The notes below the pieces were generated by a model. That model was given only the letters and a program-made list of their open reading frames with translations, made no database searches and was not told the DNA's origin. A DNA stretch of 64,000 bases from NCBI RefSeq assembly GCF_007565055.1, contig NC_044554.1:14733921-14797920 (forward strand), written 5' to 3'. Below are positions 15,411-28,404 of this stretch, in pieces. The position numbers were made by a program, and so were the translations under genes. The stretch is from Rhinopithecus roxellana (lineage: Eukaryota; Chordata; Mammalia; Primates; Cercopithecidae). Positions within the stretch are counted from its first letter, which is position 1. Every line of letters starts with the position of its first letter.

Positions 15411-15980
15411 TTTCTTAGGTTCAAACCCATCCCTCGAGTACTCTCTTTTTGGATGCTGGGGCTGGGACTCTGGAAGTCACATTTCTGCTTTGCCACCCTG
15501 CTCCCTTTTGGTTCTGCCAATGGTGTGGAAAGGGGAGGGCAGTGGTACTACAGGGAGCCTGGAAGACTGAAAGAGGAAAAAAGGACCCTTGATCTTCCCA
15601 TCAGTCTCCCCAGCCTCTCTTCCTTATCCAGTCGGTGCAGCAAGTTCCAGTAGCAGTAGTTCATTCCAGCTTGCAGTTTTTCCTACACTCTTAGAACTAG
15701 GCTCTTTGCACCCCCTCAGAGACACCAACCCCAGCTGGCAGCAGCCTCTCCTCAGAGGACCAAGTTTTAGTTCCTTCTCCAAGCTTCTCAATTTTATCAT
15801 TTCAACCTCTTCCCTTTGTTCCTCCATCCTTAGAGGTTTTATCTGCTTCCTGCACTGGCTACCTCTGTGAAACATTTGTGTTCTTTTCTGCCTTTTCAGT
15901 TCTTCAATACATGGCTAACATGTATATTAACACAATTAATATTCTTTATATCAAATTATTTATGGTAAATTAATTGATGT
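15411..15980. other. Intronic sequence, probably an old unassigned repeat
   Basis: A C/T-rich stretch (about 15590-15860) with a short open frame on each strand. It has the feel of a very old LINE or DNA-element fragment, but I cannot assign it. No gene evidence was seen. Confidence 0.4.
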
Positions 15981-15984
15981 AGGA

Positions 15985-16915
15985 AAAGACCAGCTATAAC
16001 TTGGGGAGAAAACATTTGCAAATTATGTCTTTCATAAATGACTTATATTTAGAATATTTTAAAAACTCTCATAACTCAAAAATAAGCCAAACAAGCAAAT
16101 ACTTGAATAGAAATTTACCAACTAAGACATGAATGGCAAATAAGCACATGAAGAGTTACTCAACATCATTATTCACTTAGGAAATGCAAATTTACACCAC
16201 AATGGCATACCGCTGCAAACCTACAAGTACGGCTATAATCAAAAGAACAGATAATACCAAGTGTAGGCAAGGATATGGAGAAACGAACTCTCCAATATTG
16301 CTCATGAGAATGTAAAATTGTACACCCACTCCAGAAAATAGTTTGGAAGTTTCTTTAAATGTTAAATATAAATGTACCATACAACCCAATAATTCCAGTT
16401 TTAGAAATCTATTCAAAAGAAATATAAACATCTGTCCACACATTATTGATAATAGTCAAAACTGGAAGAATTCATACAGCCATCAACTGGGAGAATCATA
16501 AACAAAATATGGTGTGTTTATATAATAAAAATTCTATTCAGTAATGAAAAGAAACAAACTTTGGATACGTTCAACAACATGTACGGTGCTTAAAAGCATT
16601 ATATTAGTGAAAGATGCCAAGTGCAAAAGGCCACATATTATAGGACTCCATTTATATAAAATATCCAGAAAAGATAAATTTATGGAGATATAAAGCAGAT
16701 CAGTGTCTGCATGAGGCTGAAAGTGGAACTTGGCCTCATGCAACTACTGAGTGCATACAGGCTCAAGAGAATTTTGGGGGGTTGATGGAAATGTTCTAAA
16801 ACTGGATTATGGTGATCATATTACAACTCTATAAATTTACTAAAACTCATTGAATGTAATTTAAATGAACAAATTTTCTGAGTATATAATCGCACCTCAA
16901 TAAAATTTTAAAAAG
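15985..16915 (+). mobile_element. L1M (old L1) 3' end
   Basis: Decayed ORF2 C-terminal sequence (AATGCAAATTTACACCACAA, ATGGAGAAACGAACTCTCC, CCAGTTTTAGAAATCTATTC) leads into a 3' UTR (GGTGATCATATTACAACTC) and ends ACCTCAATAAAATTTTAAAAA. The many stops and substitutions fit an ancient L1MB/L1MC-type copy. Confidence 0.85.
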
Positions 16916-16949
16916 GTATGGTTTACGTCTCCTGGAGAGATCCTAAATG

Positions 16950-17150
16950 ATGTAACCCTCATAAGATTGCTGTGAATATAAAATAACGTCATAGAAGATG
17001 TATAGCACGAAGTGTTTGTAAGGGACTAGTATGTAGTAAGGGCTATATGTGTTGTTATTATTATTACTTTGCCCTACCACAAATTAAACATTATATGTAT
17101 GTAGCACTTGGTACAATGCCTGGTACATAGTAGATGCTTAATAAAAATTA
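16950..17150 (+). repeat. Two MIR 3'-part fragments
   Basis: CTCATAAGATTGCTGTGAA...TATTATTATTAC (about 16958-17070) and GTAGCACTTGGTACAATGCC...TAGATGCTTAATAAAAATTA (about 17100-17150) both match the MIR 3' half. Confidence 0.7.
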
Positions 17151-20100
17151 GTACCAGTGCAGAACAAGTTGGCCATGCCCTCATAGGAGACCAGTATAGC
17201 CAAAAGGAGGTATCCACATGGCAACCACAAAATTGGTGGTCTGTGAGAAGGCTATGCAGATAAAAACAAAACAAAACAACACACACACACAGGCACACAT
17301 GTGCACACCATGTCTGGAAAACGACAAAGATGCTAGGGCCAAGAGTCAGGAGCAGAAAAGGAAAGGAAATATTCAGGTAGAGGCAGGAACAAAGAAATAA
17401 AAGAGCCAAGAAGTACTGGTGAACATAAAGAAGCTGATTACACGCTGCAGAAGTGGGACCCTACCTCAACCGTTGCATCCAGGTAGTGGATGTCTGCAAG
17501 CATCTTGCCTTAGCCTGGGTCCTGGAGGTTCTTGTTAAGCTAAAATCAGTCTTAAAAGTCTCAAACTGAACCATTCAGGTCTCCTTTATTTTATTTTATT
17601 TTTTATTTTTTATTTTTTTTGTCTCCGTCATACTTTCCTTCAAAAAATAAGAGGGCAGATCTCATGTTAAGTGTTCTTACCACAATAACAACAACAACAA
17701 CAACTGAAAGAGGCTGCACAGAGTTTTAACCACAAGCAAAGTATTATTCAAATCCAAACTGTTCTGGTGGGGAAAATAAAGGCAGCAAAAGCTGCCTGGC
17801 GAGGGCTCCTAATTCAGCCCTCCCAAATTTCACGGTACACCTATCAAGTCTAAATCACACGCCCCACTGCTAATGAGCTGACAGCTTCACTCAATACAGC
17901 TCTCTATGGATAAACAACCTAGCAAGAACACTGAATTCCCAATGAGAGAAAGCTGGGTTCACAGGCAAGAAATGATAGCCAAGGAATTGCAATGACAAGT
18001 CTCTAAGTGCTGGGCTAAAGGTTTTAAAGGCTTAAAGTTCAAAAGTACAAGGGGAAAGTAAGCCTTGGGGAAATAACTACTTCTAGGAAATGAACCATTA
18101 CAGAGATATAATTTGCTCCCTGTGTCTTTAGACAAAATTAAAACAAAAATGACTGAGGCCCTCCTTCCCCCTAAAGTCTCAACAATTCCTAAGCAACAGT
18201 GACTTTTATCTGCAAGTCATTACAACTCAATTTTTTATTTGCGTGGGCAGCCAAAAACAAAAGCAAACCAACCAAAATACTGCACGCATTTTTTTTTTCT
18301 AATATTATGTGAATAGCTCCAGAATTTCCAAGTTGGAAAATATACCCCCTATGCTGATATTTCCAAATCCACTAGTTTTAGCCATGGTCATCAACAAGCC
18401 AGTTTTTCTCCCTATTCCACCTGCTTAGCATCTGATGATCTATACCCCAGAGCCATAAACAGCTCATTTGATCTGACCCAACATTAATGCTAGGTAATGA
18501 TTAAACTTGAGTTCTGTCTTAATACACAGAAGTTTGAGTACAACAACATACCAATTCTCTAGTCTGGAAATAGGAGAGTAAGAAAGATGTTGATAACATA
18601 GGTTACAAGTTAACCATAGAACATCTGATTCCCAAGCTGGAAATATAAGGACTGCCCTGATGTTTACAGTCCAAAGGCACCCAGAACTCAACCCCTAAGT
18701 CGTTCTTTTTGATGATCAAATGCATTATTCATATGCATGTAGTAAAGGTAGAAACTTTATAGAACCGTATAAACATTAAGATTGTCTCTCTAGTATTTTA
18801 GTTTTATCATTAGAACCCAGCTTAATCCACCTCAATAGAATTAATCTACAAACTCCATAGCAAACTTAAACCACTTATCAGATAAAATTTAATGGCAGAC
18901 TAATGGAGCCAGAGGGCCCCATGCAGTCCGGACTTTATTACATTTAGAAAACATGCTTCAGGACATTCATAAGTAAGCTGTGAAGTATTATCATAAATAT
19001 GTAATTAACAACCATCCACAGTTGGCAAAATAAATGAGAAAAAAACCTACATTTAGCAGTGCTGGCTGTTTGATTTATTTTTTTTTTCTTTCCTGGCTAT
19101 CTTTCAAAATTCAGCAATCCATAAACGAACTACCCCATCTCTAATACAAATTAGCTAGGTTCTCATTTCTGTTTCATTTTCTTGATATTATATTTACTGA
19201 ATCCCTAGGAATGACTCTTTTATCAAGAATGTAGTCAAAGCCATTCCCATAAAATGCATTCATACTGGCAAGCAGGAGAATATAATTTTGTATTAGGATG
19301 ATAAGCAGAAACGCATCCTATAGAAGTGGGAGGCACAGCTGGCAACAGTTAGGGAAATTATCTCTTATTTGTAGAGTCAGTCATAGAGAAAGGAAGGGAA
19401 AGCCCTTGATGGGGTGCTTGGCAACATAAACTAGGTCACCTCCTCTGCATTAGACAAGACCTGCACATGCCAACCTTGTCTACAGCCCAGTAATTTCAGA
19501 ATTTGCTTTCTGTCTTCATCTTCTGCTATCATCCTGGATAATATTCAGCTTAATTTATTTCAACAGGGATTTGTTAAACATCCACTGTGTGCCTGACAAC
19601 ATGCTAAGGTCTGGGATATCAAAATAAAGAGGACCTTTGGCCCTATCCTAATAAACTCACAATCCAGCACTCTGCTCCCCTCTTCTTCCAAATTCTCAAA
19701 AAGATAATGCAATTCCTGCTCCATTTCAATCACTCACAGGTTTTAGTATCTTTAGGGTCTCATCTTTATTGAGCACTGTTTTACCTTCAGTGTTCTCTGA
19801 GTGTCCAAAACTTCCTTTCCATCTTTCCCACACTCTTGTGCCCACAGAACCCTCTCTGTTCTCACAAGAGACCACAGGAAACTTCAAACTCTTCTGTTTT
19901 TCTCCTAAGCCAAGTTGCCAAGGGCAATCATTCCAAGATGACCCTGTCTTACATTTAGACGTCCTCATCCCTGGTCCTGGTATGTCAAATAATGAAAAAC
20001 ACGCCATGCCAACTGGGTCTGCTACAATTTTTGCTGTTTAACTTTGAGTTCTTCCTGGACTCCAAAATGTTTCTATTCCTCACACATTTGTTCCAAACCT

Positions 20101-20328
20101 TTTCTCTACCCTTCAGTACATCCATCTCCCCTCCCTGCCTGCACATTCTAGGAAGATGACCAAGCTGGAAAGAGGCTTTTCATCTTATTGATGCTACCTC
20201 GCCCTCTTCACTACCTTAAAAAAAAATCACAAAAACAATCACAGGATCTCCACCCATCATTCCAGTCTGTCTTAGAGGGAAAAGCATCCCTATTCAGGAT
20301 GGAGTCTTCCATCCTCTTTTTACCACTC
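17151..20328. other. Intronic sequence, no gene recognised
   Basis: It contains T-rich (TTTTA)n sequence at about 17584-17622, a CAA repeat at 17684-17703 and an old L2/MIR-like fragment at about 19565-19680 (TCCACTGTGTGCCTGACAAC). Otherwise it shows nothing I can name; open frames are short on both strands. Confidence 0.55.
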
Positions 20329-20342
20329 GCTCCCACCTCTTT

Positions 20343-20640
20343 TTTTTTTTTTTTTTTTGAGACGAGGTTTTGCTCTTGTTGCCCAGGCTGGAGTGCAATG
20401 GCAAGATCTTGGCTCACTGCACCTCTGCCTCCCAGGTTCAAGTGATTCTCCCACCTCAGCCTCCAGAGTAGCTGGGATTACAGGCATGTGCCACCACACC
20501 CGGCTAATTTTGTATTTTTAGTAGAGACGGGGTTTCTCCATGTTGGTCAGGCTGGTATCAAACTCCAGACCTCAGGTGATCTGCCCGCTTCGGCCTCCCA
20601 AAGTGCTGGGATTATAGGCATGAGCCACTGCGCCTGGCCT
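20343..20640 (-). mobile_element. Alu (minus) with 14-bp target duplication
   Basis: Inverted full-length Alu with a T tail at 20340-20358. The direct repeats GCTCCCACCTCTTT at 20329-20342 and 20641-20654 are identical. Confidence 0.97.
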
Positions 20641-20654
20641 GCTCCCACCTCTTT

Positions 20655-22359
20655 CACAACCTTTCAATGGCAGAAATCCTCTTTCTCCTGCACTCTCAGT
20701 ATCTCTCTCAACTGACTCCTTCTCTCAACGTATAAATTTCTAAAGTCTATTCCAGACTAAAAAAGAAATTTCAACATCCTGCTATCTCTCTGAGCTGACA
20801 ATAATCTCTTCCTTTATTTACTTTGCCAAATTTAGAGCAAGAATCTTCTCCAGGATCATCTTACAGTTGAAGAAAGCAGGGCTAAATGACCTGCTCCTGG
20901 TTTCATTCTACTGGTGTCCAGCAAAGTTAAATGACCTGCCCACAGTTATACAATGTGTTCTTGCTACAGTGGACAAAAATGCAAGGATGCAACAGGTTTT
21001 CACCATGATATTCCCTTTCTCCTAACACCCTATCCTTTCTCCCAACACCTAAATCTAGTTGTGACCATAACCCAGCACTCTCCACTGCTAGAACTTGTCC
21101 CTAAGACAAGAGTACAATTTTGGTAGAAGATCTGGGTTCTTTGGACTTATGTACAGGGCTAAGTGGACATGAAAATCTAACTTCTACTGCCAGTTTTGCA
21201 ATTGTTTGAACTAAGCCATTTTTCTTCCCACAGTGCCTCTTTGAAGTGTGTGTGTATGTTAATGGTTAATGTTTCTTTTACATTTACTCTGGTTGTGTTT
21301 TCAGCTCACAGAGAAAATGCAGTCCACAACAAAAGAATTTGCTGGACCACATGCTGAAGAAGGCAACTACTAGTAAACAAGTCCCCCCACCCTTACCACA
21401 CTGTAATTTCATCAAACTTTGCCTATAGCCAATGGCTCTTATTACACATTCAAGATGAAATCTTTGGATAACAACTGCCTGTCTATTTCTTCTGTCTCCC
21501 AGGCTATCTAGAAAATGGCTAAATCTCAAGATTAGTTTTGGATGAGTGATTATGGGGTGGAAATCTTTACAGAGCACTCTCCTTGTGACTCAACTTTTAA
21601 TACTCAGATATAGGAAGCTTCAGCTGCAGCACTTGTTTATTCTGAATTTTCATGAGACCACACAGGAAAATCAACATTTGAATTAAATATATTAGCCATG
21701 ATGATCTGCTGAATAGCTTAAACTTGTTAACCTATTAACAAGAAAAGGAGGAGGCTTGTAAAAGTGAATTAAATCAAACCTGCTCTGGGAGACTCTACTA
21801 CTGCTCATCAAAATCCAGCATCCTTCCTGCTTTTCCAATAAAATGTGAACAGAAAAAGCATGTCACTCTGGGTGAAAGTTTTAAGAGGCTGCTTCACCAG
21901 GCCCTCTTCCCTCTGCCATCTGCAGTCCCAATGGCAAGGATCTGACTAGGGTAAGTTATGTGAGGCATCTGTGGTGCAAAGTTGAAAGAGGCATTCACTC
22001 CTAAGGTCATGTGAATTCAAGATTAGCACTTGCACAACCCTGAGAGTGGATGCCACAGATACCTCGCCTGTCTTAGCCTAGAGCTAGCACTGCCAGACAG
22101 TGGCTGCTCCATCAGCCTAGATCCCCAGGTGAGGACTGCACCAACACAGAGCCACCTCGTCACCTGCATGCACACGTCATGAGAGAAGTAAGGTGTGGTT
22201 CAACTACTGAGATTTGAGGAATTATCTATTACTGCAGCAGCATGTCCCACTACATACTCATCCTCCCACCATTACAAATCAGAAACCATTTATAATTTTA
22301 AAGTCCACCAACAGAGAAAGAGGCTGCATTCTTGAAACTGCCATTGCAAAGATTATTAC
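20655..22359. other. Intronic sequence, nothing recognised
   Basis: No gene or assignable repeat was seen. The longest open frame on either strand (minus, 21284-21577) has no features of a known protein. Confidence 0.55.
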
Positions 22360-23060
22360 AGTGGGAAAATTATGACAGTAAAAAAGAGCTGACCTAACTG
22401 ACTCTATCTTGCCTTTAACCACCAAGCTGCCCTTGGTTCATTCCTGAGCATAGGCTGAACTAACTTTGGGAGGAATTTAGCTATAGTTTGACTTTTAAAC
22501 AAAGGTGATAACAGTCCCCAAAACAAACTCCCTTCTCCCTTGAGGAGAAGACTGCCCTTGTCAAACCAACAAATTATCTGTAAGATTACAAATTATGGCT
22601 CAGGAGTAATGCAGCCAGAGGCTGCAAGATTCCTAACCTCCCCAATTGCTCCTATAGAGAACATTAGTATTGTAAAACCTAAGATTGGTGTTTGAGGTAT
22701 TTTTTCAGACCCTGCATTCTGATGTTTCTGGGCACCACCCAGGCAAGTAAACTTGCTCATCTGGTCTCGAAGCTCCCACCCAGGAACTGATTCAGCACAC
22801 GGGGACAGCTTTGACTCCCTAAGATTTCATCCTTGATCCAACCAACATTCTCCATTCCCTAGCCCCCTGCTCACCAAACTATCTTCTAAGAACTCTAGCC
22901 TCTGAATTTTCAGGGAGGCTGATATGAGTAATAATAAAACTCTGGTCTCCCATTTAGCTGGATGTACAGTATTAAACTCTTTCTCTGTTGCAATTCCCCT
23001 GTCTTGATAAATTGACTCTATCTGGGCAGTGGACAAGATGAACCCATTGGGCAGTTACAT
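22360..23060 (+). mobile_element. Solo LTR of an ERV1-type retrovirus (family not assigned)
   Basis: The LTR layout is visible: CTGACTCTATCTTGCCTTTA near the start, then GAGTAATAATAAAACTCTGG, a CTCTTTCTCTGTTGCAATTC block and an end AACCCATTGGGCAGTTAC. No second LTR or interior is nearby. The 5' limit is approximate. Confidence 0.65.
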
Positions 23061-23074
23061 CCTTACATAGCATT

Positions 23075-23270
23075 GAGGAAGCAGCATGAGGTTTGCTGTT
23101 AGGCAGACTTGGATCATCATCCAAACACTAAGTGACTTTACAACGTTTATATTAAAATCCTCAGTTTCCTGTCTGTACAATGTGACTAAAGATACCTTTC
23201 TCAATTGTTTTCAGAATTAAACAAAATATCTTAGGCAAATGATCTGGCACATGTGACCTCAAAAGCTGGC
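23075..23270 (+). repeat. MIR
   Basis: Diverged MIR: GCTGTTAGGCAGACTTGGAT, AAATCCTCAGTTTCCTGTCT and TTTTCAGAATTAAACAAAA follow the MIR order. Confidence 0.65.
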
Positions 23271-23299
23271 AATAGCTCTTTTTATGATGTAATGAGTTT

Positions 23300-23640
23300 A
23301 CTAATTCCAGCCTCCTTCAGAAGGACAGTCTGAGGCTTATTCAACACAGTGCCTCAAAGGGTCCCCAGCAGATAGAGCCCCAGATGCCTGTAGGTTACCC
23401 AGCCCAATAATACACCCCTGGTTGACTTTTCCTCTTGGCCATCTATGCTTCCTGATCTCTCACCGTTGTTTCTGAGGAGCACTTCCCAAATAAACTGCCT
23501 GCACCAAAGTTCTTGCCCCAGCCTTTACTCCAAGGAGAACCCCCCACTAGAACCCAGGAACATCTCTGGGAAGAAGAAGACCTAGCAGGGTAGAAGGCAA
23601 AGTTCAGGAGCATTTCTGCATCACACTTTCACATCCCCTA
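23300..23640 (+). mobile_element. Possible MaLR-type LTR fragment
   Basis: TTCCTGATCTCTCACCG, then CACTTCCCAAATAAACTGCC and AAGTTCTTGCCCCAGCCTTT, resembles the 3' part of MaLR/ERVL LTRs with their AATAAA. Assignment is by resemblance. Confidence 0.5.
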
Positions 23641-24426
23641 GTTCCTAGAGAGCCTAGGTGTTGGTCAGGTGGTGTAATGCCAACCCTTTAAAAGAGTGGA
23701 TCCCAAAGTGATTTCTGACCAATAATCACCGTTATTCTTGCAGCACCAAATCTTACATTGTGTCAAGAGAGCAGAAAATTATTGCCTGTCTTTTTTAATC
23801 CAGATAGATTTGTATATACTGAAATCACAATGGTCTCTCTTATTACTCCAAGATTACCTTGCTCCTAAACCCTTGCTATTTTGACCCCATTACAAGCATA
23901 CATTTAATCATCAGATCTTAATTATTTTTGTAGAAACCTATTATTCTGTGAGTCAGAAACGAAGATCGTTTCCTCAAGGCCCTCTCTGTGTTACCAATAA
24001 TAATGTCTTATATTTATGTAGTACCTTTCCTTGACAAGCACAGAATGCTGCCTGTACATTATCTCATTAATCCCCAGGGCAGCTCACAAAGTAGTGTGGG
24101 GCCAAAGGCTGCTATTTACCTATTCCTCACTTCCCCTTCAGCTCCCACTTTCAGATAGAAAAGTTCAAAAGCAATTTAGAAATTAAAACTTCTTTACCAA
24201 AATCAATCATGAGAGATTTTCCAGATGCTATTTAGAATGTACCTTGACAATGTACAAAAATTATTCCAGGCCCTTCACACAAACACAGATTAAAGTAACA
24301 ACAAAAATCAATAGGAATCTATAAATACAATCAATATACTCTGCTAGAAGGCTCCTGAAACAATGGAAACAATGTTATTGTTTTCCCACTAGCCTTAAAA
24401 GGGGATGATGCTACCATGGCTTAGAG

Positions 24427-24774
24427 CAAGGGTTGACAAGCTTTTTTCTGCAAAAAGCCAGATCATAAACATTTTTGGCTTAGTGGGCTCATCCAGTCTC
24501 AGTGGCAACCACTCAACTCTGCCCTTGTAATGCAAAAATAGCCATAGACAATACACAAGTGACTGAGCATGGCTGGGTTCTAATAAAACTTTACTTATGG
24601 ATACTGACATTTGAATTTCTTGTCATTTTCACATGCCACAAATTATTCTTCTTTTGATTTTTTTGGCCATTGAAAATTTAAACGTCATTCTTAGCTCTGC
24701 TTTTGCATGTAGAATCATACAAAAACAGTCCACAAGAGGAATTTAGCCCATGGACTATCGTTTGCCTATCCCTG
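24427..24774 (+). mobile_element. hAT-Charlie non-autonomous transposon with intact 8-bp target duplication
   Basis: A 348-bp element with imperfect terminal inverted repeats (CAAGGGTTGACAAGC at the left; complement CAGGGATAGGCAAAC at the right). It is flanked by identical 8-bp repeats GCTTAGAG at 24419-24426 and 24775-24782. The interior (CAACCACTCAACTCTGCCC, AATAAAACTTTACTTATGG) matches a common MER family I recognise but do not name with certainty. Non-coding. Confidence 0.88.
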
Positions 24775-24897
24775 GCTTAGAGACCAAAGTGGGGATCTTT
24801 GAGTCTTCAGAGCAGTTGATCTCCCTATTTCCACTCTCCTCAAAGTATTTCTTCAAAGTCTTTCCTTGTTTTCACCCTGGGCAAGAAGTATGTACAT

Positions 24898-24898
<1 letters not shown>

Positions 24899-24932
<34 letters not shown>
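24899..24932. repeat. (CA)n microsatellite
   Basis: About 16-17 uninterrupted CA units, preceded by a TGTACATG stretch. Confidence 0.98.
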
Positions 24933-24933
<1 letters not shown>

Positions 24934-25555
24934 AAGCACTTTTTTAAAAAACCCAAAAACTGACTGTGGAAATCAACCTCCCTAAAGCTGAAAATATAAT
25001 GACTAGAAGGCCTGTGTTTTATTGTCAAGTTCCATGTATATTTCTGGGGCTGGTTGGCTCACCTACTATAAGGCAAACAGAATTGGGGCTCCTCTTCAAG
25101 TCCACTTTGATTGTCCCCAACCTCCTACTTCACCTGCTCAGTTTCTTCCCTCTGACTTCCCATTCTCTGAGCTTTATCCGGATTCATTTACCTTATCAGT
25201 TCATTAAGCACTCATTAAGATCTTACTTTATGGCAAGTTCTGTGCCAGGCACGATAAAGTACAATAAGTGTGACTACAGACATATGAGCAGGTGCACAGC
25301 AAGCACAGGGGAGGTTAACTGTGGAACATGATACATTGGAACGCAAGGCTCCAAAGATCAGGTTATGCACGAGCTGTGTTTTCAAAGAGAAGAGGAGCTC
25401 TTCAAGTGAATTACTTGCCATTGCCCAGATCTTCCTACTGCGTGGCTTCCCTGGATCACCCACCCCATCCCTTTAAAAGTATAGGTGTCCTATGGCACTT
25501 CCTGGTGACTAGCTCTGGGGATAACTATGCTGAAAATCCTTGTTACCATGGTGCA
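24933..25555. other. Intronic sequence, nothing recognised
   Basis: No gene was seen. Overlapping short frames on both strands around 25000-25500 have no recognisable domains. GTTCTGTGCCAGGCACGATA (about 25240) may be the edge of an old MIR/L2 fragment. Confidence 0.5.
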
Positions 25556-25785
25556 ATGGAAAGTGTCAGAGTTTGAGGATCAGGCTGTCCTGGAATTGAA
25601 GCAACTCTCCCACTTACTATTTGTGTGACTTTGGGTAAGTTACTCATTTTTCTGAGTGTCAGTTTATAATACATGCTACACAAAATTGTCATTGTAAAAA
25701 AATTAAACCATACCTATGAAGTATTTAGCACATCTTATACATCCAACATACTATGTCACACTCATAAATAATTGTCTTTCAATAG
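25556..25785 (+). repeat. MIR
   Basis: Diverged MIR from ATGGAAAGTGTCAGAGTTTG through CCCACTTACTATTTGTGTGA and GGGTAAGTTACTCATTTTTC to TTAGCACATCTTATAC. Confidence 0.75.
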
Positions 25786-27179
25786 GTGTTTCCAAGAGCT
25801 AGGCCAGCCTGACTGGAGAGTGCCAACAGTGGCCATTTGAACACTATGCTGGCCACCGGTGGACACGAGTGGGTAGAATCCTTTCTCCCATAAAGATTAA
25901 AGCTGCTCATGGGTTTCTACATGCAGGACTCAAGAACCTGAAGAGTCAAAGAATGGCTGAGATGTATGAGTTGGCTGAGTTAGTTTTGTGGAAAAGACCA
26001 CACCAAATTATACTTAGGATTTTTACATATTTATTGAGTCATTCAGGATGGGAACATTGACACTTCAAAAAATTAATTTTATCTGCAATATGTCTTTCAG
26101 TGACCCAAATCAGTTAACAATGGCATCTATGATATATAATTTTAAATTTTATTTTTAACTTGTAAAGTGACATAAGTGAAGCCTAACATAGGACCTTCTG
26201 AAGGCTCTTTCAGGTGTCTAATGTTCCACTTATGCCAGTAAATAAATTCCTCCTTAGTGGCTTCAAAATACTTAATGTTGCTTCTAAAAGAGCTGAAAAT
26301 ATTCCCAAGGAGAAATCTGTGTATTGAGGGCAATAAACATGCAATGTGTGGTTTCCAGTTGATGAGGAGGAAGCATAGGCATAAATAGGAGAGTATTCTC
26401 AGGCTGGCCCTCTTTGTGTGGTTCTGTACATCTGCCCCATGCAGCCTTATCCAGGGGAAGGTCTATTTCACTCCCTGGCTCCAGGGCACTGTCAGAGCCC
26501 ATTTTCCTGGTGATCCGTAACCCTAGTTGGAAATTCATCTATGTCTGTCAGTAGCAACACATTTGGAAAACATTTCTCCAAACTGTCACCATTGCAAAAG
26601 GATCATTATGCTGACATCCATCGAGCAACAGCTCATGCTATACACAGAGGAAAGGATCCACACATCACAGCTCTCAATAAAGATCCAGCCTGAAAAGAAT
26701 TTATCGAGAAGAGCCATGGCAGTAAAATATTCCCAGGAACCCAACTACAATAACCTAGGTAAATCTCAGTTTTCTTTCTGATAGTCCAGAGATTTATGAT
26801 CATCTTCCCCATCAGCATGCTCTAAACAAAAGCTTCTTGTATCTGAAGATTTCCATCACTGGCTCTGTGAAAGTCACGCAATGCTGTATTATCTTTACGG
26901 CTCAATACACTTTCAAGTTGTCTAAGTAAAGCCTGTCTATACTCTCACATTATAAGCTGTACATATAGAACAACAGGCAGAAACAACCTACATCTCAACT
27001 GTGTAAGCGAACTATGGCTGGCACTTGTCAAAAACAGGTAAATACCATGCTAAAACAAAGGTAAACATATGAAACTGACACTTTTAAATTACACCCTACT
27101 GACCCCCAAAGAGAAGGATGTTTCAGTTTCGAGCCCACTGTGGTCAGACCAAATAAAAATCTGATTATTTTTTATACAC
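25786..27179. other. Intronic sequence, nothing recognised
   Basis: No gene or confident repeat was seen. Confidence 0.5.
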
Positions 27180-27460
27180 ACAGTAAAAATATGCATGGCA
27201 TAAAATTTACATTTTAACCATTTTAAAGTGTACAATTGAATGGTATTAAGTGCATTCACAATGTTGTACAGCCATCACCACTACCAGTTCCAACACTTTC
27301 TCATCTTTCCCAAATGGAAACCTCATACACATTCAGCAGTCACTCTCCACTACCCCTGGTCCCCAGTCCTGGCAACCACAAATCCACTGTAAGTGTGTCT
27401 ATTCTGGATATTTCATATAAAGAAACTCATATACTATGTGACCTTTTGTATCTTTCATGG
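27180..27460 (-). mobile_element. L1M 3' region, inverted
   Basis: ATTTTAACCATTTTAAAGTG, CATTCACAATGTTGTACAGC and GGATATTTCATATAAAGAAA are the reverse complement of an old L1 3' UTR. Confidence 0.75.
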
Positions 27461-27579
27461 ATTCCCTTCCACCATTGCTGTAAATTGCCTGATCCCATTG
27501 TTTATATTACCTTCCCTCACCCTAATACCAGGGCTGTCTATGGGATTTGTGATTATCCATTTTGTGTGTCAATAGACTA

Positions 27580-27955
27580 GAGTACAGCCCCTAGTTATTC
27601 AATCAAACACTAATTTAGTTGTTGCCACATAGGTATTTTGTAGATGTAATTAAAGTCCATAATCAGTTGGAAAGCCTTAGAGCAGAACTGAAATGAAAAA
27701 GGAGAAAGAAGAAGCGGGAGGAGAAGGAGGAGCAGGAGGAGGAGGAAGAGGAGAAATTCTACCTGCAGACAGCAGCTTCAGCTCACGCCTGAGTGTTCTA
27801 GTCTGCCCTTCCTGACAGCTTTCCCTAGGGATTTCAGACTTGCCCAGCCAGTCTCCCCTATTGTATAAGCCAATTCCTTAGACTAAATCTCTTAATATTT
27901 ATCTTCTTTTGGTTTTGTTTCTCTCGTTGAACCCTGACTGATACAGGAGAGGAAA
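27580..27955. repeat. Old unassigned interspersed repeat with a polypurine tract
   Basis: The end GCCAATTCCTTAGACTAAAT...GAACCCTGACTGATACAG resembles a frequent LTR/MER 3' end ending 'ccctgactaatacag'. A GGA/GAA polypurine stretch occupies 27693-27756. Confidence 0.5.
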
Positions 27956-28404
27956 GGGAGACTTAAATACATAATATGCTGATTTTTCTAGTCTGCTGGA
28001 GTTGGCTACCTGAAAGTTAGTGCTTACGGAGTTGTAAAGATGTCCTTTACAAATGGATGTTTTAGATAACCATTTACCTAGAAGCCCAGGTCAATAACTA
28101 TTAATTGCCTTTAAGAGGAGGAAAAAGACCTGACTCTATCCGTATCCTGGGTTCAGACTTATATTTGTTAGCCTGGTAGCTGGCTGCCAAAATTGCACGT
28201 GACTTGTCAAGGAAGCAAAGGTGATCTCATAGCTCTGAGAATAATCTGGGTTATCTTCATGATGCTATGAGACCCAGAGAGCAAGAACATGGATGTCTTT
28301 ACAACTTAGCTCTTTAGGTACAGTAGGTAAAGAATTCTGTGTGCATAATATCACTTGTAACCTCCCTCTGGAGTAACAACCTAGCATGCATTTTCCTGCT
28401 CATC

